A DNA stretch of 64,000 nt from Asterias rubens. Lineage: Eukaryota; Echinodermata; Asteroidea; Forcipulatida; Asteriidae. The position numbers and the translations under genes are program-made. Below are positions 55,601-64,000 of the stretch, piece after piece. The stretch lies in NCBI RefSeq assembly GCF_902459465.1, contig NC_047072.1:14096184-14160183 (forward strand). The letters run 5' to 3'. The stretch's first letter is position 1, and every line of letters begins with the position of its first letter. Under the pieces are notes generated by a model that saw only the letters and a program-made list of their open reading frames with translations, was not told where the DNA came from and made no database searches.

Positions 55601-57493
55601 CATCGTTTTACTTCTAAGATGGCCTCTTGATGACGTCAATGCAAAAGGCCCAACGTGGAACAAAATGCTGTCTTCACAGACCTTTATACTCTGGCTGCAA
55701 AATTTAGACCATATTTTACATACTTGATCAGCACCTATGTCAAAATGTTACTTAACCAGTGCATTTCCTTGTAAACTAGCCATTAATTTTGATTGAAGTT
55801 TCTGCAATACTTTTTCTACAGCCATACAAATGCTGTTCTGTCAGTGAAGGAAAATTGGAATTTGTACACCTCTTTTTGTTATGTTTTTTTTCTTCAGACT
55901 ATGGTTCACATGATGCTAGCTTCACTGGGTGTTGTGTCTCGTTTGATGGATTTCATACGCATCAACAAGCAGAATGAAAATAGTGCAATATTAGGCAAGT
56001 ACAGTGTTGCAGACAAATGTGCTCATTCAACCTTGATGTAGTTTAGCTGATGTTGATGTGAAGGACACTCCAAAAGGTTTAATACCAATTCATTAAAGGG
56101 TGATTTGATAAACCATGCATGCAACTTGTCAACACAGATCAGCTGGTTTTCTCTTTAGTGTGCGTGTTTGTGTGTGTGGTGGGGGGGGGAGGTGGATATG
56201 GTGGTGCAAATTGAAAAACACAATTCAATAGTTTGCGACCAAGGCTGTTGCCTATTTTGGGGGTATTTACAAGTTGCATGTCTAGTTAAACCCATTATGC
56301 ATCCGCTGTTCTTGCAGTGAATGCCAGCTCAGAATATATTACGTTGGCTGTGCTACATCAGGGCTCGAACTTGGTGGGAAAGTACCCAAGATAGAAGGGC
56401 TTGCAGCTTAAAACTTTTACTGGACAAGAAATCTGTTTTCAAAACCAGAATCAAAATGGTGTTTTATTTTAACAAGCACTTAGAGAAGATTTCTCTCATT
56501 ATATCGTTTTTTAGAACTCAAAAATTTTTCATCAGAAAAAGTATTGATCAGACTAAACCTCCATGGAATTCATCTCCATTGGTTGCTTTAAAGTGGAAAT
56601 CTCATTGTTTCAACATGCCTGATAAAATTGTGAATTTGTCATTGTAACTTACCACTTTTGAAATGTGATTTTATACTTTGTACAGGCATAATGACACTGA
56701 GAAGTATGATAAGTGACTATCGGCTGAAGCAGATTTTCTGTAGTGAAAGTGGGGAAGCCTTCTTGCAAGACCTAATCAAGACCAGTGAGGGCGCACTTTG
56801 CATGCATCTTCACAAATTCATGAGACACATCACAGAAGGTAAAGACATCTTTTATTGTATTATGGCAGACAGGGGTTCAATTTGGGGGTCACTTTTACTG
56901 CCTTATACCGCTAAGCAAATATTTGTGCTTACTAGATGTATAGCAGAAAATCTGCATAAGCAAAAGTGTATTCATAAATGATCAGAAGATTTGACAGTGT
57001 TTGTGCTTGTTTAGTGATGTTCACAGTGAGTTTGCATTGTTGTGTTGTCATGTGTCTACAAGAGCCACCAGCAAGTTAGTGAGCTATTTGCCGAGTTTAT
57101 GATAAGCAGTTGTTGTGAAATGGAAACTCTGCAAGTGGGTGCTTTGTTAGTAGAAATGGTCTGTTTCATTACATGTTTGATGAAAGTTGCCCTGATATAT
57201 TAGTGTCCAGTGATTACTCCAAAATCTCGTCGATGTAATAATGTTGTGTTATGCAGCTATTTTTATTTCTCAAAATGTAAAAAAGGATACTGTCAAAACA
57301 AATATGAATTATAATAATTTCTTGAAATCAGATGAAGAGAACGAAATATTTTGAACCAACACAAAATGCTGAGTTGCTTTAATCTGTGATAACTGTATAT
57401 CTGACAGTTCATTGTTAAATATCGAAGTAACCATTTAAAATGATTTATTTGCATATTTTGTTTCATTTTGTAGGACCTGGTGGTTTACTCTGA
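43620..57493 (+). CDS. Armadillo/HEAT-like helical-repeat protein, 15 exons, 1091 aa
   Basis: Not recognised by name. Coding exons: 43620-43729, 46423-46804, 47347-47538, 47788-48012, 49313-49428, 50151-50276, 50871-51127, 51534-51708, 52446-53409, 54032-54144, 54270-54412, 55218-55420, 55898-55994, 56686-56838, 57474-57493. Phases agree throughout, giving 1092 codons including TGA. Exon 2 has a Ser/Asp-rich stretch (SSSESSSSNSSDSDADSDEE, about residues 97-120). Exons 2-6 read as paired helices typical of ARM repeats (LVRLTISSNQQVRNVAFLAM; LLQMGIVPQILTLLQDKM; VGLPILIGCLSTNQAVETKV). Exon 9 is long, with a charged disordered part (PSSAERAEAARVKRNIRTAG). Exons 10-14 resume helices (LEVCGIQIIAGLDSSRSEVR). 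The intron after exon 13 uses a GC donor. Probably a scaffold protein; no enzyme motif is seen. Confidence 0.8.
43941..45618. repeat. Satellite-like array, about 48 x 35 bp
   Basis: The unit starts ATGTCACTGGGCATGCTTGC and ends TGATTGAGTGAAACA. It runs in perfect 35-bp register for almost 1.7 kb, with a one-base slip near 45551. The main variants are GGGTG/GAGTG and TTGC/TCGC, in patterns suggesting higher-order duplication of 5-8 unit blocks. The unit contains the palindrome GCATGC. It lies in intron 1 of the helical-repeat gene. Because 35 is not a multiple of 3, it cannot code a steady repeat protein. Confidence 0.95.
45703..45922. mobile_element. MITE with CCCTTGCCATGAAATATG ends
   Basis: ACCCTTCCCATGAAATATGT at the left and GCATATTTCATGGCAAGGGT at the right are inverted; inside are GTTGGCAAA / TTTGCCAAC and CATGCACAC / GTACGCATG partners. 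Lies in intron 1, just after the satellite. Confidence 0.82.
48027..48452. mobile_element. MITE, TTAAAGGGTAT...GTACTTTTT family
   Basis: It opens TTAAAGGGTATATGTACTTT and closes AAAAAGTACCCGAATCCTTT, with a large palindrome in the centre (TTAACCAGTTATGCTATGG / TATCATAACTGGTTAA, and GGTCTCATGAGACC). TTAA at the border suggests a TTAA target site. It starts 15 bp after the exon 4 donor. Confidence 0.8.
49128..49304 (+). repeat. Tandem array, 5 x 35 bp, ending at a splice acceptor
   Basis: The unit TTGTTAAGCAGTTTCTTATT plus CATAATTGCTTTTGC occurs five times (AGCAGTTTC at 49134, 49173, 49208, 49243, 49278), the first spacing being 39. It ends 8 bp before the acceptor of exon 5 (GTGTAACAG, 49312), so the repeats form its pyrimidine-rich region. 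Confidence 0.9.
49457..49608. mobile_element. MITE with AAGGTTTATCGCGA ends
   Basis: AAGGTTTATCGCGATTC at the left and TTCGCGATAAACCTTA at the right are inverted. The GC-richer interior has AACGACTCGCGCACGG. It starts 28 bp after the exon 5 donor in the intron. Confidence 0.82.
49845..49893 (-). mobile_element. tRNA-like SINE fragment
   Basis: Minus strand gives GACTAGGTAGCTCAGTTGTA, GAGTGCCGGCACGTTAATCC, then AGGTTTAAGTTC. Good A box, decayed B box. Confidence 0.65.
50357..50530. mobile_element. MITE, second copy of the 38792 family
   Basis: GCCCGGTTCATACTTTCTGC at the left and GCATTCGTAGGAACTATGAA at the right, inverted, with TGGATGTCA / TGATGTCAAA inside. Lies in the intron between exons 6 and 7. 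Confidence 0.75.
53480..53777. mobile_element. MITE, AAAGGAACACGTTGCC family, truncated
   Basis: Shares GCCTCGAAATTG, GCTGACCGTGTTAGTTCGC, GGATCATTATATTCTACTTT and the right end GGCAACGTGTCCCTTTAA with 32406-32802. The left end is missing. Lies in the intron after exon 9. Confidence 0.78.
54416..54788. mobile_element. MITE, TTAAAGG...GTACTTTTTGTA family
   Basis: It starts AGTTAAAGGATTTGGGTACT right at the donor of exon 11 (GTCAGT, 54413) and ends AAAAAGTACATAGACCCTTT. The central palindrome is AATTATTTTCGTCTCATGAT / GAGACGAAAATTATTTTC. Its left end almost touches the exon border. Confidence 0.85.
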
Positions 57494-58145
57494 AGATATT
57501 TTCTTCCTAAGAGTGCAAAAGACCAACATATGTCCTCAACCAGCATCTGCTCTATAGATGTACCCTGATACTCTCAAAGGATTCCGATAGATGTTGCCTT
57601 GAAGGATAATATAAATATAAATACACCATATTCAAGAAGGACCATTGTTTAATGTCCACCAGCTACTGTTTGCTGCTAACAAAAAGAACCAAATGTGGCC
57701 AATTTCACAAAGCAATAAAATTCATCGCAAGACAAATTGTCAGTATAACCATAGTGATTTGTATGGTGACATCACACTTTACTTAGCAACTAACTGCGAT
57801 TGATCAGCAGTTAAAACAATCTTACCTCTTTGTGAAATCGGCCCCAGACCCCAATGTCTTTAGAAATAGTCCTCTTTAAAAAGATAGTTTGTCGCAATTG
57901 TCAGTGATCCGTGTCTAAATAAAAATAGACACAAAAACATATTTCACTCTATTTGTACATTATTTGATGTTTTCTCTACGCAATATTTTGTTTATTTTTT
58001 AAAAAGTCGTTCTATGTCCATATCATGTGAAGTGCAAATGCATTGAACCATTATTTGGTTCAAACAGTTGACAGGGAAAAAAAGTAATACTTGTAGTCTT
58101 TGTCTTGTATTGCTTTTGGTCAGCAGAAATTATAATATCCGTCCA
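57494..58145 (+). other. 3' untranslated region of helical-repeat gene and MITE
   Basis: Sequence after the stop at 57493. A MITE with inverted GGCCAATTTCACAAAG / CTTTGTGAAATCGGCC ends lies at 57697-57843, and an AATAAA occurs inside it at about 57714. No other gene was seen. Confidence 0.5.
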
Positions 58146-58533
58146 CTTAAAGGCAGCGGACACTATTGGTTATTACTCAACATAATTATTATCATAAAAC
58201 CTCACTTGGTTACGAGTAATGGGGAGAGATTGGTAGTATAAAATATTGTGAGAAACGGCTCCCTCTGAAGTGATGTAGTTTTTGAGAAAGGAGTTATTTT
58301 CCACAAATTTGATTTCGAGACCTCAGATTCAGAATGTGAGGTCTCGAAATCAAGCATCTGAACGCATACAACTTCGTGTGACAAGGTTTTTTTTTTTTTT
58401 CATTATTATCTCGCAACTTCGACGACCGATTGAGCTCAAATTTTCACATGTTTGTTATTTTATGCATATGTTGAGATACACCAAGTGAGAAGACTGGTCT
58501 TTGACAATTACCAATAGTGTCCACTGTCTTTAA
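58146..58533. mobile_element. MITE, ACTATTGGTAATT family, intact
   Basis: AAAGGCAGCGGACACTATTG opens the element, and ACCAATAGTGTCCACTGTCT closes it inverted. The interior matches 42960-43338 closely, including GAGAAACGGCTCCCTCTGAA. Confidence 0.88.
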
Positions 58534-60650
58534 GGTTAAAAGCCTTCCAAAACAAAATACAGTGCGTATATTTTGTCATAAGCAATAATACATAGGAAAC
58601 TTCCCATTTGAAGATACATGTAAAAATGAAGTGTATTGTTTTTAAATAATGAAGTGTGTTGTTTTACTCTATCATGAAGTCAACATTTTTCACAATCATT
58701 TGTAATATCAAAGATTAACTTCACAAGCTGGAAAGGAAAACAAACATTTTAACTTTGAAATACCTAACAATCTGAAAAGTTAATGCTTTTAATATTAACA
58801 ATGTTTTTAAAGCAGTTTTTCTAATTCAGCAAGTTGATGGTGCGATGACATGGACGTATATTTTTAATGGTGAATAAAATATTTGATCTGTATTTCGTCT
58901 CCTTTGAACTTATGTAATGTCATTCAAAATTTAGATATTTTCAAATAATTACAACCAAATAATGTTTTGTAGAATGAGTGGGTAAAAGGACAGTTTGAAA
59001 CTCTAACACAGCAGGGACCCTCCTACACCTTAGGAAAATAATGGACAAATCTGGAGTATGCTTTCAGGATTGTCTGAGCAATCACAATTGGCAAGCAAAA
59101 TCAAGATAAAAGTGTATAATTTGTTAATAAAACAATGCTCAACTGAGAATACCGGGGGGGGGGCCTTTGGGCTGGTAGGCGTTTTTTTAGGCGTTTGATG
59201 TACATGACATACGGTAGGCCCTACTCCTGATGTGACGAAAATAATTCGAGGGCCATTTGCAGTTCAACCTTTTTTAGCATTGTTAATAATCAACATTAGG
59301 TCAGAGCTCTATGATCCAACCTATAACAATAATATGTAAATGTGTTTAATAAAAAATGCGGGCGGTAGGCTTGTATATCTGATTGCCTGCCCGGAACGGA
59401 CGAGAACCGGTGCACCGTTGCACCGCGGTGCATTGATCATTAGCATATTTTGTTTCGTGGCCTTAACACGCACAAACTGTTCATCATCCGTGACATCAGT
59501 TGCTGGTTGAATGGTTAAAGGAGAATGGAAAAAACAAATTGTTTTTCTGCAAATAAATTGGTGCAAACAACAGGTCCATTTAAACTATGCGGGTCGAGAA
59601 ATTCCGTCTCAGAGAATTTGTTTCTGACGCTGGTCTGGATATCGTATCCCAATGGGCCTAAAAGTTGATAGTTAACAAACAAAACGAAAAACAATAGAGT
59701 AGAATAACAGTATAATAGCTTGTCATTTGTTTTAACTGTGGGTACCGAGTCATTTAAAACTCATCAGTTTGACACGCGTAGGCCTACCCCAATGTTCTTG
59801 CCAACGTTCGTCATAAATCTTGAGTAAAACAAATTGGGTTGATGCCCTGATTCTGCTCCATGCCTGATGGCCTTACTAACTTCGATTTTGTGTTTTTTAA
59901 AAGCCTCTTATCACATTTTCCGCCATTTTCCCCAATTTAACAATGATTTGTTAAAAACATTATTGCAGTTAAAACAGGCTGCACATATATACACCAAATA
60001 TGTTTTTAAAAAAACAACAAATATTGCTTGAAAGCCTAGGGGTTTTCCTGGTTTGATATTGTGTTTATAGGCTGTCAGACAGCTATACGAATTATGTGGA
60101 AGCAATGCTACCAAATAGGCCTTATCAGTTGGCATAGGAATATTAAAGTATTAAAGTATTATCAGTTTTTTTACTGATACCATCGTGTAAAAAGCCTCAT
60201 AAAGTATTTGTTTTCTGTTTGGTCACCGAATCTTGCAACGTGATGAAGTGTTATTTTTATGTCAAACGGTTCCGCATCATTTGCCATCAGTCAGCGGTAT
60301 AATATTACAATTTCAGCAAAACTATTTACCATAATGAGTGATTCGTGATTGAGGCTGCACGGGGTGGAAGTTCTGCTGGTAGTTGATTCGCTTCTACACA
60401 GTGTAGTGTTTGAATTACCAAAAGTGGAGGCATTTGTAATCACCATGCTGAGTCACCATGCTGTATTGACAATGATGTGTCTTTAAGGCTAAGACTTTAT
60501 ACCAGATGACGCACGAATTTGAGATATATACCGGTACCTTTTTAACGTTGTGGTACTCCAAATCACGGGATTTTGCATTCATTTGCTGGTTGTTTTATAG
60601 CACTGCCAAAATGTAATGTAATATTAGCTGTCCTTTATTCATAAGTCCTT
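58534..60650. other. Intergenic, no gene recognised
   Basis: Mostly AT-rich. It holds a poly-G run at 59154-59163, and a small patch around 59340-59460 with GGTGCACCGTTGCACCGCGG, which is self-complementary. No exon on either strand could be supported. Confidence 0.5.
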
Positions 60651-60700
60651 TTGCAGACAGAAAAGTGACGCGGTAGCTTGTGCTCCGGGATCCTGATGAG
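60600..60700 (+). other. Possible non-coding first exon of sulfotransferase-like gene
   Basis: ATCCTGATGAG|GTAAGC at 60700/60701 is a near-consensus donor, upstream of the acceptor at 63210 on the same strand. There is no direct link between the two; transcript data would decide. Confidence 0.3.
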
Positions 60701-63210
60701 GTAAGCAATTTTTAGTAGTTTTTTTCTTCTTAATATTATATTTAAGCCTATAGCCTACAAATAATGTACGGTCTACACCCTATATAGGCCTAGGGCTATT
60801 TTATTTATAAAAAAAATTATATATTATGCTTTGACAGATCATGGAGGTAGAATGCAGACGTGGATCAAAATGAATATTGGAGTTAGGAATGTGATCATTA
60901 TGTGATTTCCCCATTCGTTGATCGTTGATATTTCAGGCTATACCCTCCGCCAAGCATTTATTTATTTGGGTGAATATCTTTTAACAGTGCCGCTGGTCCA
61001 CTCATCTCAGGATTGCAACTACGTCATTATACACCTATACAACTAAAATTTAAAAAAACATTTGGCAAGACATGCTTAATTGCTGCTTCTATCGCTAAGA
61101 CATAATTTGTACACTGATGGTGATACAAACGAAAAGTCAAACCATGGTCAAACTTCGGGGAAAATAGTTCTATCGCTAATAGGTCACATAAAAAAGTAAG
61201 AAAAAGTCAATATTCGAAAAAGCTAGTCTCTACCCGCGATGAATCTATCGCCGCAAAACGTTAAAACGTAATCTTCTCACTCAAGTATTTTGAACATTAT
61301 TATACATCACTTTTTATCCCACGTGCATTGGAATCTCACAGGTCCCAATGTTCGAATACGCGCGGGCAAAACGCGGCGACTTTGTTGCCAACCGCACCGG
61401 ATCGACCGCACCCATAGATATTATACAAATTAATATTGACTGCTTCGAGTGCTATGGTTAAAACTATGACTCCCGAGGTGATCCCAGGAGCGTTCTATTT
61501 TCCCGAGGCGAAGCCGAGGGAAAATAGATCGCCCCGGGGATCAGTAAAAGCAGTCAATATTTGTTTTATAACACCCCAAACATTTCTAAACACTGTACTA
61601 TTATTATTAAGTTACAGACCTGAATGCTACAATCCACGGACGACGCGAATACAGATTGCAAAAACTTTTACTGTGCTGCATGTAGTGTCGTGCAATCCGA
61701 AATGGTTACAGACTATTAATTCATCGTCCTCGCACACGCAACGGACGTCTGGGTACTGCACTCGAAGCAGTCAATATTTGTATAATATTCTATATCTATG
61801 ACCACACCCTGGATGTTAAACTCTAGTGGTAAATCATACGCAGGCGTAGTTTCAAGACGCGTTCGTTGATACGCAGAAGTATTGCGCCAATACAAAACTG
61901 GTACGCAGAAAAACATACAATTTTTACGAAATTTCCTACTAGTAGGGATGAGAAGCAATTTTGCTGCAACCCAAATTACAGAACATGTCTCATATACAGA
62001 CACTGTGTGTGGGCTTCTCAATGTTGTCTCCTTTAAAAAAATGCCTAACTTGGTTCGTTGATAGATTAATACGATTATTGCAGACATGCGTGATTGCACT
62101 GCTGTTTCGTGTGTGTGTTGCTTTGGTGGGCATTGAATCGGTATGTAACTCCTTTAAGCGTGTTATTGTTCTCACTTTTGGTAGTCTAACCTTTATACAG
62201 ACTGTTATGTTTGGGTGATTTTTCTTCACAGAAGAACACGGGACAATAGCGGTCATGCTTTCTGGTCTAATGAATCTAGGCACGTCTGTTTGTTATCTAG
62301 AGAGTAAGGACAGAGAGAGGTGTAGGCTTTCTAGTAGTAGAGAGCGCTCTAACGCAACTCTCACTAGTGAACCGAGGTCGTCTAAAATGTTTATAGTGTG
62401 AAGATAGCAGTGTAAACAGTTTCTGTCAAACTATTCTACCAACCAGAATGCCATCTTTCAGGAAATTGAATTGTATGTATTGTTATTGAATTGTATGATT
62501 GTACCTATGCTAAAGAACATCGTTGGGCCATTTCTCATATCCAACAAATTTTGTATACATGTAGTTGTCGTTTTCAATGTCTGATAGTGAAAATACGCAA
62601 ACATGTTGGAGAACACTTTGTATCTGCTATTATTGATATAATGGTTCTTGGTTTGCAGTTTCTGCCAGTTTTCATTGTTGAACTTTCAAGGGCTATGCTA
62701 TTATTAGGTCTGGTGATCACTTTGTGTTTTACCGATGGGAATGTTTTTCTAGCCCTATATCTATACCATTTTCCCTGTCTGTGCTGATGAAGATACGCAA
62801 TACAGTATGAAGGGAAGGTCGTAAGGCCGCCAGGGCTAGTGCTTGGAGTATTGCACAGGATATACTCGAGACTTGCCATTGAAGAGCAACCATGAATGAT
62901 AAAAGCTGCAGTATATTATGTGTCGAATAGTTGCGCTATTGATTGTTACTTGCCTCAATTTTAACTTTCCAAGCCAATTAATATGCAATTATCTTTGTTT
63001 ACACTTTATTGATGACATGGGTCTACACACAGTTGTATTTCTAAAAAAATTACCAGCAGAAAATCGTAATCTAAAAAAGGATGGTCGTGGGGCAATCCCG
63101 GGAATTTCTTCAGAAGTGCGTTGTTCTTATTGCTCCTTTATCGATAATAATGTGTCTGTGTTTTATAATGCACTATTTATCCTATGTTTCATCTGCTCTC
63201 TTCATTGCAG
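60701..63210. other. Intergenic or leader-intron sequence
   Basis: Contains a fold-back element at about 61425-61800. Otherwise there are only short frames with no recognisable domain, including overlapping frames on both strands at 61960-62283 and 62490-62880 that lack support. Confidence 0.45.
61425..61800. mobile_element. Fold-back element, TATTGACTGCTTCG family
   Basis: ATATTGACTGCTTCGAGTGC at 61431 is answered by AAGCAGTCAATATTTG at about 61549 and again by GCACTCGAAGCAGTCAATAT at about 61759. The middle has a second palindrome around TTCCCGAGGCGAAGCCGAGG. Related to the insert at 17318-18021. Confidence 0.75.
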
Positions 63211-64000
63211 TATTACAACTCTGTCAAACGAAGTCAATTGACGCAAACAACACAGAACAAGATGGCTACAGATGAGCAATCAGCTGCCAAGACTCGACGC
63301 GTCTTGTTATGGGCCCCACCTCGGTCCCTTTCCACCGCTTTTGAGCGTTGCATCAGTGCACTCGGTGACGACGTTCAGATCTTCCATGAGATGTATACCG
63401 CGGCGTGTCACATCGGACCCGAAAATCAGATCAAAATTCCCACGTTTGAGTCAGTTTTGAGAGATCCACTCTACACCTACGCCCGAGTTCAGAAGATTCT
63501 GGAGGCCCCTGCTCCACCCAAGAAACAGATCTTCTTTTGCAAAGAACTCGCGTATACGGTGGATGGAAAGTTCGACAAGTTACCAGCGGGATACAGGCAC
63601 ACCTTCTTGATACGCCACCCAGCCAGGGTGTTCATATCCATGAATAAAATGCTAAAGAAATACTTTGCTCGGACTTTTCTTAAACTCCAATTGAACCAGG
63701 TTGTCCCGGAAGGATTCGTATTCAAAGAGATGTATCGACTTTTTGAGCACGTGACCAATGATCTCGGTCAGGAGCCAATCATAATTGACGCTGATGACCT
63801 CATCCAGAATCCTCTTGGAGTTTTATGCGCATACTGTAACGCAGTGGACATACCCTTCTCGCCATCAATGGATAAATGGCGACCAATCAAAGAGGAGAAG
63901 AGAAGCTGGATTTACTCCACAAGGATCATGATTATTAACAAGCTCATTGGCCAATACGAACGGGCGTTTAAAACGACTGGACTCGAAAAGCACTCGGAGA
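63211..64000 (+). CDS. P-loop sulfotransferase-like protein, N-terminal part
   Basis: The exon starts at 63211 after TTCATTGCAG, has a 51-nt leader, and ATG at 63262. The frame stays open to the window end (246 codons, 3' incomplete). The first strand and loop read RRVLLWAPPRSLSTAFERCI, the PRSxSTAF pattern of the 5'-phosphosulfate-binding loop of sulfotransferases. Later comes HTFLIRHPARVFISMNKM, matching the family's (F/L)RHPxxxxxS 3'-phosphate-binding motif. Further on, EPIIIDADDLIQNP resembles the conserved DL-x-x-x-P segment. Some relatives in invertebrate genomes are labelled branched-chain aminotransferase-like, which the sequence here does not support. Substrate unknown. No signal peptide or membrane anchor is seen, so it is probably cytosolic. 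Confidence 0.78.

Noticed and set aside
58202..58384. Short minus-strand frames of similar sequence (also at 17921-18223 and 35553-35750)
   Set aside because: They resemble each other only because they lie in copies of one MITE; frames differ in length and position.

Overview
The window is animal nuclear DNA. It has multi-exon genes with GT-AG introns, AT-rich introns, tRNA-derived SINEs, one LINE scrap and many short inverted-repeat elements (MITEs). The gene content (PCNP, pyridoxal kinase, an expanded MYND-finger family) and the repeat style fit a marine invertebrate deuterostome, most likely an echinoderm. The species is an inference; nothing in the sequence names it. There are no bacterial-type operons and no CRISPR.

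Layout. 1-2.7 kb: repeats, two large palindromes and a decayed LINE fragment. 2.7-26.6 kb (+ strand): a tandem cluster of genes that pair two MYND-type zinc fingers with a DUF4470-type domain. Copy A is a pseudogene (broken exon 1, two frameshifts). Copy B is intact until it runs into a 500-N assembly gap. Copy C lacks its 5' part because of the same gap. Copy D is intact (622 aa). Copy F is a C-terminal scrap. Copy E is intact (632 aa). Each good copy is built the same way: a non-coding first exon ending in a GTGAGT donor, a 66-codon exon carrying finger 1 and the first cysteine pair of finger 2, then one large exon with the rest. 29.3-34.8 kb (- strand): six exons of pyridoxal kinase (PDXK), with the last exon not found. 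37.6-42.1 kb (- strand): PCNP, five exons, complete. 43.6-57.5 kb (+ strand): a 15-exon gene for an unnamed 1091-aa protein that looks like an armadillo/HEAT-type helical-repeat protein. 57.5-63.2 kb: intergenic repeats. 63.26-64 kb (+ strand): the start of a P-loop sulfotransferase-like gene that runs off the window.

The most interesting region is the MYND/DUF4470 cluster. Its copies share a core of about 400 bp that is nearly identical even at silent sites, in the pseudogene as well, while a segment of about 60 residues near the C-terminus differs strongly between copies. This looks like gene conversion around a variable window. The other notable structures are two tandem arrays inside introns (16 x 53 bp in PDXK; about 48 x 35 bp in the helical-repeat gene), nested MITEs, and a 92-bp hAT-like MITE with an 8-bp target duplication in the upstream region of copy E that copy D lacks.
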